From contig RHPI01000818.1 of NCBI GenBank assembly GCA_009103225.1, positions 51,311 through 115,310 of the forward strand: a DNA stretch of 64,000 nt, read 5' to 3'. The translations under genes were made by a program, and so were the position numbers. This DNA comes from Chlorokybus atmophyticus. Lineage: Eukaryota; Streptophyta; Chlorokybophyceae; Chlorokybales; Chlorokybaceae. Under the pieces are notes generated by a model. It saw only the letters and a list, made by a program, of their open reading frames with translations. It did no database searches and had not been told where the DNA came from. Below are positions 51,829 through 64,000 of this stretch, piece after piece. Position 1 is the first letter of the stretch. Each line of letters starts with the position of its first letter.

Positions 51829-54800
51829 TTAAACAGCGAGGGAGTACGACGGCAAGTCTGCGAGGTGTTGCCGCACGAACTCTAGCAAGTTGTCCTGCGC
51901 CGTCGCGTACAACGACCGCGGGTTCGCCTTCAACCTCACCTCCTGCGCAATCTTTGCCCGCACCTGCACAATCCAATCCTCAACACCTTGTCAACAATGA
52001 CAACACCACACAACAACAGCAGCAACATTGACAACAACATGATACCAATAACAACAGCATCATCGTTATCATCACCAGCATCATTGTTAATAACATCAAC
52101 AGCAACAACACAATGTTCACCTCAGCGAACCGGTCATGTCGTATCGCCTCCGCCCACCCCATCTCCAGAAACCGTCTCAGATTCACGATCTCTCCCGTCC
52201 TCGTCCTCTCGGCCGCGTCCATGAGATACGTCCCGCCGACCCCGCACACGCGTTCCAGGAAGGGGGCCTGTCGGGGGCCGAGATGGGTTACGGCCGTGAC
52301 GGTGTTGGTGATGGAGGAGAGGGAGAGGAGAGTGAACTCGGAACCGTCGTGGGTTGTGATGGAAGCGCAGGAGGGGGCGGAGTGGGAAGGCATCACGGAC
52401 TAGGACACACGTGTTTGTGTAAGCAGCGATCGTGTACAAGCAAGGGTAATGCGACTGTTGTGTCCCCCCTCAACGCATGCAGTTGCACATGCGCATGCAG
52501 CATGTAGGCGTGTGCAAGCCCGCGTGTGTACGGGCGTGCAGGCATGCCCGCGTGTGCCCGCGTGTCTGTGTGTTATACTTGTATATGTGTACCCGCATGT
52601 AGTAGAGGTTGCCCGGCAGGTGTGCGCAGCAGGTGCGTGGGGTAGAGAACGTGCGTGTGCTTGTGGCCTTGTGTTCAATATCAACATGCCTTAAACTTAG
52701 CGGGTGTGCAGGAGCATGCATCCCTCCAATAATGTGATCCCGCACGGACTCAGCCACCGCGATGCCGGCCTCGCGGCTGTTGATTCTCGCACTAGGAGGA
52801 TACAACCCGGCACATCTCCTCGCAAACCGCGTCATGGTGCCTGATGATGATGAAACTAGTAAGTGTGCACGCGTGCGTGTGTGCATATAAGCGCACACAT
52901 GCAGGCGACTGCGTGTGCATCTGTGCGTGCATGTGGGCGGGCGTGCGGACGGGTGTACGTGAGCCTGTACATGTGCACGCGCATGTGTGCATATGCATGT
53001 GTGTATCTGTGCGCACGCACGCATGCATATGTACACATTCATGACGTGTTGCAACCATGACACCCCTGAGTTGTCCCCACCTGCGCCGAACACATGCGGG
53101 TCGTTGGTGCGGAAGTCCGCATCCACGACAAGCCCCCCATCGTACGTGATGCTGGCGGCGTTGAGGCAGGCCGCCAGTGCCGGCGACACTGACGGCGCGT
53201 CGCAGGTTACCAGCAAGGAGGCCCTTACGCCCCAGGCGTCCACCCGCGTCACCGCACCTGTGAATAATACAAGAAAGGGTCATTTACTACTAAACTACTT
53301 GTTGGGCGTACTGCTAAGCAACTTTGTGTGCGTGTGTGTGTGTCGGTGTGTGCACACGCTTGCGTGCATGCGTATTGCAATTGAAGCAGAGATTGGAGTT
53401 CTCACCTTCTTCGTACTGTGACACCTCATATACTGCGTTGATAATTTCTCTTCCCGCACCCTTCCCGCCCTCTACGCGGCTCAGCCGAGCATTCTCAACC
53501 CGCTCGATCCTGCACACAACCACACATGCCCTTTCAGACACTCTCCCCAGCTCACATCCCACTAACAACCACTCACACAAACAACTCCACATACCCAGCA
53601 GCTTCCACGGCCGCATTCACAACAGCGTCCAGCATCGTATCTCCCAGCACAGAGCCACTCTCATTCTTCTCATTGCTGTTGTTGTCATTGTTGCTGTTGT
53701 TGTTGTTGGGCAGGGAGTCCGGTAGGTACCACCTCATGTTGTTGGGTTTGACGCCTCGTTGCAACAAACTCTGCATAGCCGCATACGCCTCGAGCGTGTG
53801 TCCATACACCACAACGGGCGCATTGCGTGACATTGATACAATCTTCGCGTCTGATACACGCGAGAGGTCCTCAAGACGAACAACACCCGGCACAAAGTCA
53901 TCACCAACAATGTCAGCGATGGATGATGCGGTGTGGTCTTGCGAGCCGGCGGCGAGCACGAGGGCCTCGTATGGAACGAGAGTGCCGTCGCGGAGGTGAA
54001 CTACACGCGCGTCGCGGTCGAGTCCGATGACCTCACCAGCGACCACCGCAACTCTAAAACGGCAACAGCGTGAGTTTGTTAACATCGAACTCTCTTTCAC
54101 AGTGCATGTGTGTGCGTGCGCACATGCACGCGTGCTTGCGTGTGTGCGTGCTTGCGTGCTTGCGTGTGTACGTCAGCACTCAGACAGCAACGACAGCAGA
54201 CACGTGTTTCGTCAACCCGCTTACTACCACTCAGGCAGAACAGAAGTACATGCACCACATTGTACATGTGCGCACATGAGACTCTTTTCTACCCAACAAG
54301 CACGCATGCACGCATCCCATCCACCCACCCACCTGCAATCCAGCGCCAGTTTCGCCATCTTCTCTCCCGTCCACTCCGCATCCCACACCCCCTCCTTCTC
54401 CCCTCCCTCTTTGATATTCACCCCTCTCCCCACCACCACAATACTACTGAAATAGCTCTCCCCGTCCATCACCAGTCTCTCCGCGCAGGCGAGTCCCGCG
54501 GCCGACGCCCCCGCGACCACCACGCGCGCCGTGCGGAGGGCGCGGGGGGACGAGAGGAGGGTGTGCGGGGACAGGAGGAAGAGGGAGCCTTGGGAGTGGA
54601 GGGAGGGGGGGGAGGGGAGGAGGTGCTCGTGGGAACGGGGGGGAATCTGGAAGAAGGGGAGTGTGTGTGTCTGTGCGCGCAAGCCAGACATGCACGCATA
54701 CATGCACTGGAGTGCGCGAGTGCACGTATCCACACACGCATGCACATGCATGCGCATGCACAGAAAGGCCCTTGCATGCACATGCGCGTGCGTGTGCACA

Positions 54801-57800
54801 CAACACGCACGCATACGCCCCGCGCACGCACACGCACGCGCATGGTCAAAGATGCGTGTGTACCGGCACTCACACGCACATGGACACGTACACATAGGGA
54901 TACCACCTCACACACTATCACACCCACCTGCACCATGTCCTGTATGATCGCCGGCGCACGCACATGCACGCACATGCACGCGCATGGTCAAAGATGCGTG
55001 TGTACCGGCACTCACACGTACATGCACGCACACACGTAGGGATACCACCCTCACACACACCCTCACACCCACCTGCACCATGTCCTGTATGATCGCCGGC
55101 GCCCTCTCCTCCCCCCCCACTTCCCACACCGCCCTCTTCCGTCCCTTCACCCCCAACCCCCTTGTGAGAAACCCCGCCCTCCTCCCCCAGAACGCCGGAC
55201 TCAGCGCGAACGCTTTGACAGAGCCGTACGACGCGGGATCCAGATAAGATGTGGCGATGTGGGATAGAGAGTCGAGGTCGAAGTGGGAACGGAGACGGTC
55301 CAGGGAGACGGAAGGGGAGAGGGAGAGGGCGCCGACCACCACGGTGGAGTGGAGGAGGGCGACGAGGAGATCGCCTGAGGGGAAGAGTTGAACACAAGTA
55401 GGTTGGTGTGAGCTGGGGTTGGTTAAGTGCCCGAGTGGTCTGTATGATGGTTACATGTGTTGGGTGTCAGCATGCTCGTGCGTGTGCGCGTGCATGTGCA
55501 AGTATGATTGTCTGTGTGTGTGTGTCGTGCATGCATCTGTGTGTGTCCGCACACAGATGCATGCATGGGTGTGCGTGCCTGTGCCTGTGAGTGTGCATGT
55601 CTAATGCGTGTACGTGTGTGCGTGTATGTGTGCATGCGTGTGCACTTGAGTGCTCAATCCAATCTGCACTGACCGACTTCCATGGCTCTGTTGATCTCCG
55701 CCGCAACCTCCTTCGCTTCCGTTGCCTCATTATCCGAAAACCCACATCCCCCGAAGAGCGCCTTCACGCCCGCGAGATGGCTCGCCCTCGCCACGCACAC
55801 TGTAAACCCCTTCATAGACCCAATCCGCACTTACTCCCACATACCCACATACCCAACATGATGTCATCCCCACTCACTCACTTTGGCCATGCAGTGGCGG
55901 TGCACGAGCATCGCGACGTCCTCTCCTCCACCCCCACAACGTCCACGCGGGGTGAGGCGGATGGCGCACACGCGCAAGAAGGACGGGACGGGACTACCGG
56001 GTGGAAGACGAAGCAAGCACCACGCGCGACCCGGGAACTGCACGCACACATCAACAAACACAGTGAGCGACAAAACAACTACTACAATGTTGTTATTGGT
56101 GTCACTTACCAGAGCGAAGGCGGGCATGAGGAGGTCGAGGCCGCGGGTCTCTGCGCTCTGGGCGATGCACAGCAGCGACACCTCGAACACGTTGCGTTGC
56201 CCTTCCACCGCAACAAACTCCTCCTCCTCCTCCTCCTTCACCTCCTTCTCCGCCTCCTCCATGTTGTTCATCTCCTGACCCTCCTCTGTCTGCTCCTCAA
56301 CCTCATTGGCCTCCCCCTCCTGTGGTTGTTGGCTCGGTTCTTCTATCTCCCCGCTACCAGAGGAGTTGTTGTTGTTGTTATTGTCGCTGTTGTTGGCCTT
56401 CTCCTCTTGATGTGTCGGCGCCAGCGTGACCGTGTTGTTGGTTGCAACGCTCTGTTCGGTTGAGGATTGCTCAGGCAATGCCTCAGCAGTTTGAGTCTCA
56501 ACGACTTCAATCTCTGTCGACGTGCTCGACGAAGCTTCCTCCACCTGAACGATAGTGTTGTGGTTGTTGTTGTTGTTGTTGTTGTTGTGGTGGTGGTGGT
56601 GGTTGTGAATTATGTTGTTGTTGATGTGTCTTACGTGTACGAGGTGGTCGAAGGCGTTGAGGTCGTAGCTGCGCTGCAGCGCAGGCACGTCCACAATGCC
56701 GGTGAAGGCGGCGATGCCGACGAGCGGGCCGGTATCTCCAGCCTAATGCGGTGCAAAGAGAGAGACCATCACATACCCACACTTGTGCAACACATACCAC
56801 ACGTCAACAATAACTCACCACTCCAGCAAGGACGGCTGTGTCTTTGTCACCCTCCGAACCCTTCACAAGCCTTGCGAGCGCAAATGCCTCCTGCACAAAT
56901 GCAAAAAGAGTTCGAGTGTTGTACTCGACTGACACTTAACCAAGGGCTCGTATAAGCACACACGCATGTACACACACGCGCACGCCCATGCACACGCACA
57001 CGCACACGCACCTGAGGGCGTGTCCACTCTGGCAGTGTGCACAGCGGCATTCCTCTCTCCTGACACTCCGCCAGCACTGGCATCAGCCCGTCGTAGTCCT
57101 CTTCGCGTGCCGCGCGCACACGCAGCGCCGGACACACCAACCTGAGAAAAACTCAACACATTGTAACAACAACCACCACACCAACAGCCTTACCCACTCT
57201 ATCCTCACCTTCTGTGGCACTCATAGAGCGTCTCATCCTCAGGTCCCTTAGCGATCTGCTTGAACAGGGCTGGCATGCGGGCGCCCGCCTTGCCTGTGAT
57301 ACAGAGACACAAACACACATGAGACGAATGTACGATTGTATGAAAGTGTTGTGTTGGTGTGTGCACGTTTGAGTAACTCACCGATGGCGAGAAAGGAGTC
57401 GACCTCCGGCATGGCCTCGAAGGCCACGCGGCAGAGGTTCAGCGTGACCGCGGCGTGGGCGTCGGCGGAGGGGTTGGTGATGCACGGGCGGGTCCACATG
57501 GACGACAGGGGCTGCGGGCATGGGTGGTTGGGTGAGAATGCAGTGCATGTGTAGAGTTGCTCAGACTATGCAGGCGTTGATGTCTGTGTCCGTTCCCTTT
57601 CCCGAAACCGCAGCGCACGCACGCACATACCAGGAGACACACATGGACATACAGGCACGCTCCCACACACATACGTACACAACTTCACACGTGCACGTAA
57701 CCCCGCAATTGGCAGCGCGCATGCACCCATAGATAAACACACGTATACACGCACACGCACGCACAAATGCACACACGTGCACACCCATATGCAGGCACAG

Positions 57801-58608
57801 GCGCATGCACATGCACACACACAGACGCATATGCACACGCACACGCCGACTCTCTCTCACTCTCTCTATCTCTCGAGTACCACACATCCTCTCTCACCTG
57901 GAACCCCATCCTCTCCGCCTCCTTCTCCCCCCACACCCTCCCATCCACATCCCCCTTCCCCTTCCCCTCCTCCCCTTCTCCATCCTTAGGGACGCTCCAG
58001 TCGCAAAAGGCCGCAAAGCCTGACAGCGTCGAAGAGCCCGAGCGCGACTTCGACTTGGCCACGCTTGAGTACAAGGCGTCGTCGCTGCGATTACATCACA
58101 TTGTGTTGTGTTGAGTTTGAGTTTGAGTTTGAGTTTGAGTTCGAGGCTTGTTGATGCGCGCTATGCAATCGAGGGAGTACTGCGTGCTCCGTGTGCTTAT
58201 TGCAACACATAAACTGGACGTGTTGGCAATAGCAGTCTTTTACAGATAGCGATGCGACAGCATGGCCATTGGGGTTGGCATAGGTCTTCTGGTTTAAGCG
58301 TCGGTGATTTACACAGCCATTAACACCATATAATGTGCTTGCAGTGATGTTGCCAAAGCCACAGCCAATGTGTTTGTGTACGTGTAAGTGCACGTATTCA
58401 TTGTAGGAGGTCACAATCACAAGGACTTGCAGTAGACAATCTGAGTAGAGATACATTGGTGATCTTTCAGAGGATCATTTGCGTACAGTATTTCTGCTGC
58501 ACTGCCAAGCGGTCCCCAGCACGCTTCCAGCTCCGCCCGCCTGCCCTCCAGCAGCTTCTCCACGGCGGGGAGGTCCGCCACCCGTGCCGCACGCGCCATA
58601 CCCGCCAT
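51829..58608 (-). CDS. CFAP61: Cilia- and flagella-associated protein 61
   Basis: A protein of the calmodulin- and spoke-associated complex at the base of radial spokes in motile cilia. I read seventeen exons: 58608-58487, 58084-57898, 57511-57382, 57293-57209, 57141-57012, 56890-56819, 56742-56110, 56037-55878, 55799-55674, 55374-55073, 54646-54333, 54053-53595, 53509-53406, 53257-53081, 52840-52686, 52399-52121 and 51963-51829. They join in phase to 1189 aa; human CFAP61 is about 1240. The N-terminal half is acetyltransferase-like (LRVRAAREEDYDGLMPVLAE). Exon 7 adds a His/Asn- and Glu-rich low-complexity insert. The second half is a flavin/NAD-oxidoreductase-like region: ARVVVAGASAAGLACAE (glycine loop near 695-700), VPYEALVLAAGSQ, and VVDADFRTNDPHVFGAG. 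The C-terminus ends LADLPSYSLAV. Donors of exons 8 and 15 are the least certain. Confidence 0.93.
52440..53040. repeat. CA/TG/CG alternating purine-pyrimidine intron DNA
   Basis: Long runs built of TG, CG and CATG steps fill parts of two CFAP61 introns on both sides of exon 15 (about 52480-52680 and 52862-53040). Similar tracts occur in other introns of the gene at about 54105-54180, 54660-54890, 55480-55650 and 57600-57850. They are degenerate, not pure microsatellites. Confidence 0.8.
54841..55102. repeat. Tandem duplication, period 142 bp, across a CFAP61 splice site
   Basis: The segment starting CATGGTCAAAGATGCG at 54841 recurs at 54983. The end of the unit, matching the coding sequence for the last residues of CFAP61 exon 10 (APAIIQDMVQ) and its donor, is present both in the exon (about 55073-55102) and in the intron (about 54931-54960). 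The copies differ at scattered positions, so the duplication is not an obvious assembly slip. Confidence 0.85.
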
Positions 58609-59009
58609 TTATACAAAATCAACCCACTGCCAGTGCCGACGATGACGCCAATGCCGCTGCCGACAAGGCACCAGCAGCCTCCACGTGGCAGTGTTGGTTG
58701 TTGAGGCTGGTTTTTTCTACTCCACGCATCACGTGACCGGTTGGTTGGTTCAAACCACAACCGAGAAAGCTAACCCCAACCCTAATCCTAACCCTAATCC
58801 TAACACAGCGCTTAGGCAATGGGTTTGTCATAGGCGTCGTTGTTGTCGGCTTTGGCGGCGGCGGCGGCGGCGTAGCCGGCGGGTAGCAGTAGGAGCACAT
58901 TGTATACGTCCTGTAGATTAGCTCTAGTTTGATCTGTGTCGGTCTGTGCGGTTTGGCGCCCAAGCTGGGCAGGAGTGAGCAGTTTTCGGCTGACAGACAA
59001 GGCGCTGGG
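58609..59009. promoter_or_regulatory. Divergent spacer, CFAP61 and XPB, with telomere-like repeats
   Basis: About 400 bases separate the two start codons. At about 58769-58806 lies a run of CCCTAA/TCCTAA hexamers resembling TTAGGG telomere repeats or telo-box promoter motifs. A GGC trinucleotide run is at about 58854-58880. It presumably holds both promoters. Confidence 0.55.
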
Positions 59010-62000
59010 ATGGCGTCCAGGAGACGGGGTGCTGCCGCTGCTGACGGAGGTATGTTGTTGATGATCTCTGATTACTGGTCAGTGTTTTCAGTCAGATCTC
59101 GCATGGGACAATGTTCTCGCTGGTGGTTTGAGTGCGGGCAGAGCAGCAGTTTAAAGCGTAACACAGCGGTACCCTGTTTCTCTATCATTGGCAGTCCATT
59201 CGCATGCTATACCATGACATGAAGAACTGTGCAACACCATCATTGAATTCGGCTGGTCACAATTAGAACTTCTAACTGATCTGATTAAATATTGTTGTTA
59301 CTGTTTCTGTGTCAGTCTCTTTCCTGTGGCTGCATGCAGCTTGGTTTGCTTCAAAGCGCCAGACTGAAGCTGTTTTACCTCAACTTTATTGCCAATGCTG
59401 AAATTCTTTGTCACCACTTCTTTTTTACCACAGGGGCCACTGCCAAGAAAGCCAGGAGAGGCTCCTTGAAAGAGGTGAGGATGTTGATTGTTGTGTCTCA
59501 ATTTGTCTCGCGGGCTGCTCGGCGTTCCTTAACCCATCCTTGGCTTGTTCATTGCAGGCAAAGCCTACTTGGGAGCAGGAGGAAGATGCTTTGTCAGAGG
59601 AGGAGTTGATGGAAATTGAGGAGGAGGAGCAGGACATTGATGAAGCTGGTCCCTCAACATGTAAGTCACATGAAGTGTGAATTGTTCGGTTTCTTGCGTG
59701 GATGGATCAGATCATCGGTATCATGTTATGGTCTTTTCCTTGATGCCTGGTCATACGCAGCTGGCAGATTCGGTTCAATTGCACCAGCAAAGGATTTAGA
59801 GCTTGGCTTGGATTATACGAACCTCCCGCTGAAGCCCGATCACGCCAACAGGCCGCTGTGGGTGTGTTCCGATGGGCGCATCTTCCTGGAGACCTTCTCA
59901 CCCATATACAAGCAGGCGGCGGACTTTCTCATCGCCATATCAGAGCCGGTATGCCGACCCGAGACGTTGCACGAGTACTCGCTCACGCCGCACTCACTCT
60001 ATGCCGCCGTGTCCGTTGGCCTCGAGACCGGCACCATCGTCTCCGTGCTGAGCCGTTTGTCCAAGACAAAGCTCCCGCCTGAGATCGAAGAGTTTGTAAA
60101 AGAGTCCACGCAGAACTACGGCAAAGTCAAGCTAGTGCTCAAGCAGAACCGATTCTTCGTCGAGTCAGCCTACCCGGACATCCTCAAGAGGATATTGAAG
60201 GATGAGGCCATCAAAAAGGCGCGCATCAACGTTGTTACGGACGTCCCTGATGGCGGTTTCCTGGTCAGTGAAGGCCTCCGGGACCAGGCTGCAGCAGAAG
60301 AAGATGGCGGCGTATCCATGCTAGCTGCAGCCGATGGTGAAGCGCAACCGGGCGCGCGAGCCCTCGATATCGACAGGGAGTTGCATTCCTTCGAGATTGA
60401 CCCCGCTCAGGTAAGTCGTTTGAAATAGTTTGATGCTACTGCTTGCATTTGGGATGTGCGCAGAAAGACATGGGGATGGCGGTGCCAGTAAGCCATGTTC
60501 TGTGCCTCTGTTGTTGATTGTGATTGGTTGCACAGGTGGAGCACGTGAAGCAACGCTGTCTGCCGAATGAGTTGAACTACCCCATGCTGGAGGAGTATGA
60601 CTTCAAGAACGACAGTATGAACCCTGACCTTGAGTACGATCTGAAACCAATGACTCAGGTATTTTGAATTGCTTCCACCGTGGATTCTGAATGTGCTTGT
60701 GTATACCTCTAATTGAGTGGACAACCGCAAAGTATTCAGAGTTTGTGACTGATTGGAAATGATGGCCAGATGGGTTGTCTTCACCAACTTTTGTACTAGT
60801 TACAGTGTCTTATTAACTGTCTGTCCAGGTGCGGCCTTACCAAGAAAAGGCGCTCAGCAAGATGTTTGGCAATGGTCGTGCGCGATCGGGCATCATCGTG
60901 CTCCCTTGCGGAGCCGGCAAGTCTCTCACGGGCATCGCGGCCGCCGTGCGCATCCGCAAGAGCTGTCTCGTGCTCTGCACCAATTCCGTCTCCGTGGACC
61001 AGTGGCGCTCGCAGTTCAAGTTGTGGACTACGATACCTGATGAGAAGATCTCGCGCTTCACGTCGGACCGCAAGGAGAAGCTGCCCGACCAATCGAGCAT
61101 CACCGTCACAACGTACAATATGGTTGCGTTCGGCGGTGTCAAGAATGAGGAGGCTGAGAAAATACAGAAACGGGAGTGGGGACTTATCCTACTCGATGAG
61201 GTGCACGTCGTACCGGCGCACATGTTTCGAAAGGTACGCTTTGGTTGTTCGGAAATGGTTGAGGTTCATTGCGTGTGCTCATGTACATGATTGACGACAT
61301 TCGCGTAACAGTATGCCATATAGGAAGCACAAACAAAATCGACCTCGCAACCAGTGCATGGCATACGTGCTGCACATTGTTCTCGCACAGGGCAGCAATT
61401 CAGTGGGTTAACATGCATTCTGTTGCAGGTTATCGGTATCAGCAAAGCTCACTGCAAGCTGGGTCTCACGGCTACACTTGTGCGTGAGGATGAGAGGATA
61501 GGAGATCTCAACTTCCTGATTGGCCCGAAGCTGTATGAAGCAAACTGGATGGACTTGCAGCGTGCAGGCCATATTGCTAATGTGCAATGCGCTGAGGTAT
61601 GTTGGTTGTGGGTTGCAGGGCTTAATGTTGCAAGAGGTTGGGCTTATCAGTGCCTGCGTGGATGCCTCCACAAACAACAACAGTACATCTTCTGACATAG
61701 CTGCTGTTTGTGGCAATGCAGGTTTGGTGCCCAATGACAAAGGAGTTCTACCGCGAGTATTTGAAGAAAGAGAACTCTGGGAAGAAGCAGCTCCTCTACT
61801 GCATGAACCCCAACAAGTTCCGCGCCTGCCAGTTCCTAATCAACTACCACGAACAGCAGCGCGGGGACAAGATCATCGTCTTCTCTGACAACATCTTTGC
61901 GCTGCGGGAGTATGCCATGAAGCTGCGCAAGCCCTTCATCTATGGGCCCACCAGCCATCATGAGCGGACACGCATCTTGCATGCATTCAAGCACAGCCCA

Positions 62001-62894
62001 GAGGTTAGTTGGGTCACTCTTTGTCACAACTTTGCAAAAACACACCAAAGCCATCTCGCTTCATCACATTCTCACAGCGCATCTCACTCGTTGATTCTCA
62101 TGCAGGTGAACACAGTGTTCCTCTCCAAGGTTGGTGACAACTCCATTGATATACCGGAGGCCAACGTAATTATACAGATCTCATCTCACGCGGGTTCCCG
62201 TCGCCAAGAGGCGCAGCGTTTGGGGCGTATTCTTAGGCCCAAGGGGAGGCCTCAGGACCGCAACCCCAACGAGTTCAACGCCTTTTTCTACTCGCTTGTG
62301 TCCAAGGACACGCAGGAGATGTTTTTCTCAACAAAGCGCCAGCAGTTCCTCATTGACCAGGGATACAGCTTCAAGGTCATCACTGAGCTGCCACCCGCAG
62401 ACACTGGCAATGACCTGTTTTATGCCAACAAGGAGGAGCAACTGGACCTGTTGGGCAAGGTACATGGTTGTTGCCGGTTTTGTATGCAGGCATTGGGTTG
62501 GGTTATGCGCGTAAAACTTTGTTTGTGCGCTTAAAAGGTTCTGGCTGCTGGTGAAGATGAGGCTGGAGTTGAGCACCTGGCTGATGACAATGATGACATA
62601 TCTAAGTACAAGACTAGCGTGCGACGGGCAGGAAACATGCGGGCGCTGACTGGTGCTGAAGGCATGGTTTACATGGAGTACAGGTATGGTATGGTGGGAG
62701 AGCATACTGTGAGAGATTTGTTGTCTTGCCTCGTATCGGTATTTACGTTTTCTTGCTATGGTGCTGAGGCGCAAGTGTTGTGCAGCACCGGCAAGACTTC
62801 CCAGTCAGCCTTGGCCAGGCCAGGCCAGGGTGCACCTTCGCGCCAGAGCGCTGCCAAGCACAAGCACAAACTGTTTCGAGCTCGCTACCGATAG
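59010..62894 (+). CDS. ERCC3: TFIIH helicase/translocase XPB
   Basis: The 3'-5' DNA translocase of TFIIH, used in promoter opening and nucleotide-excision repair. Eleven exons (59010-59049, 59434-59474, 59558-59660, 59761-60410, 60536-60658, 60829-61233, 61429-61596, 61722-62003, 62106-62459, 62538-62683, 62786-62894) join in phase to 806 aa; human XPB is 782. The acidic N-terminus leads into [16 protein letters not shown] and the damage-recognition region. Helicase motifs are intact: Walker A PCGAGKS (Lys about 350), DEVH box (442-445), [11 protein letters not shown] with the XPB-specific RED motif (about 473-475), [14 protein letters not shown], and motif VI QRLGR (641-645). The C-terminus is basic ([12 protein letters not shown]). 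A TGTAA signal is near 63016. It is head to head with CFAP61. Confidence 0.98.
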
Positions 62895-64000
62895 GACACC
62901 AACATGCTGCGTGGTTCAGGGTAATTTGCACAAATACGCGTGGTAGCCAATTGTACATGCGGCCATTCACCTTCACCAAGCGTTGTGGACATACAGGCCT
63001 GTTAACAAGCTGGAATGTAAATAGGAACGTGAGTTAGTTAGAGGACACTTGTGTGATTAGTGCGATCCAGTGTCACTTGCATTGTGGAACGCAATACAAG
63101 CGTTTACTTTGTTGTGGAAAAGGACGTCTAGCAGTGGTCAATGCCTGCACCATGTATGTCATTGGTTTGACGCGCATGCAGTGTTGGGCTGGTTGGTGGT
63201 TGTATATGTTGGCAGATCTTGTGAGCCGCAATATGTCACATTTAGCAATGCATTATTGCATGCAACATGAAGTGCGCATGCGTAGGATATGAATACAATT
63301 ACCTTATCAATGACTCTCACATACTCATACTGTAGGATCAGAAGTTATCCATGCGTGATGAATTATATAATTGCAACATTCATCATGTAAGCATGCATTA
63401 ACTATGCAACTCGACATCTTTACAAACGATTCCTATCTGTTGTTTGCATCATACAAATAGAATAACAAAACAGTTTTGCATGCAATGTCGGTATCAATGA
63501 CAACAAGGTTGTGCCACGTGTATAATCATTAAGAATCACGTACTTTATCGGTTGTCAGTTTCAACATCGCTGTTGTTTACACTTATCGTGCGACTATTTT
63601 CCCTATTAGAATATTTGCATACATACAGTGCTTTTTGAATAAACAGCATGAAAATTGTGTAAAGCATTATAGAATTTGTGTAATTGCTTATTTTTAAAAA
63701 ATCTTATACATTTGTTGTACGATATTTGATTTTACATCGAATGCAATATGTGCGTGATTACTTACATAGAAAGTACATCATGACAGAAGAATCTTGTACT
63801 TTGCAGGTGACACATAGTACACGTGCATTTGCACTTTCATGGCATGCGTTTGCACTCCTTCCTTGTGTGCACAATCATGTACAATAAACACAAATCATAA
63901 CATATGTATGTTATGTTATATATAAAAATGTCATTTGTACAGTGAGCATGTGAGTGACATTCAATGAGGAAATATTTGAATCTGAATATCTGAATGTCCT
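62895..64000. other. 3' flank of XPB
   Basis: AT-rich sequence with many ATGCAT/GCATGC palindromes and no recognisable gene. The XPB 3' UTR probably ends soon after the TGTAA near 63016. Confidence 0.4.

Noticed and set aside
54110-55039. 309-residue plus-strand frame of CA-rich composition
   Set aside because: It lies opposite CFAP61 exons and CA/TG-rich introns, has no family features, and its length follows from the low stop frequency of that repeat.
58769-58806. A chromosome end
   Set aside because: The telomere-like run is only about 38 bases, is imperfect, and unique genes continue on both sides, so it is interstitial.

Overview
This window is nuclear DNA from a eukaryote, most probably a flagellated green alga. 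The reasons are spliceosomal genes with many short GT-AG introns; an arginine-biosynthesis enzyme with a plastid-type leader; a VAL-like B3 transcription factor, a family confined to the green lineage; and CFAP61, a gene kept only by organisms with motile cilia. Introns and spacers are rich in GCATGC/TGCATGCA and in CA/TG dinucleotides. All exon joins below were read by eye. Each was kept only where splice sites, reading phase and protein similarity agreed, so edges may be off by a base or two.

Layout. 0.8-3.4 kb: snurportin-1 (+). 3.4-9.5 kb: repeat land with a 459-bp GA tract, a LINE 3' fragment and a decayed Ty3/gypsy element whose last reading frame carries a PHD finger. 9.6-11.9 kb: VAL-like B3 protein (+). 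13.9-16.0 kb: argininosuccinate synthase (+). 17.36-24.21 kb: a complete but mutated LTR chromovirus on the minus strand, with both LTRs and a 5-bp target duplication. 24.2-27.4 kb: degenerate repeats. From 27.4 kb to the end the window is gene-dense: POLD3 (-), Aladin (-), ATG3 (+), MRPL46 (-), TFIIIC subunit 6 (+), VPS45 (-), a two-RRM glycine-rich protein (-), a small predicted plastid membrane protein (+), CFAP61 (-) and XPB/ERCC3 (+).

The genes do not form a pathway. They are mostly single-copy housekeeping genes: nuclear import and pore, DNA replication and repair, transcription, autophagy, vesicle fusion, mitoribosome and cilium. Several stand head to head across short spacers (MRPL46/TFIIIC6, 146 bp between start codons; CFAP61/XPB, about 400 bp; RRM protein/plastid protein, about 460 bp), which suggests shared promoters. 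I saw no tRNA, rRNA, CRISPR or prokaryotic feature.

The best candidates for a second look are the PHD-finger retroelement, a 142-bp tandem duplication across a CFAP61 splice site, a probable 13-nt Aladin microexon, the unnamed plastid protein, and a family of degenerate tandem repeats at 25.4-25.8 kb.
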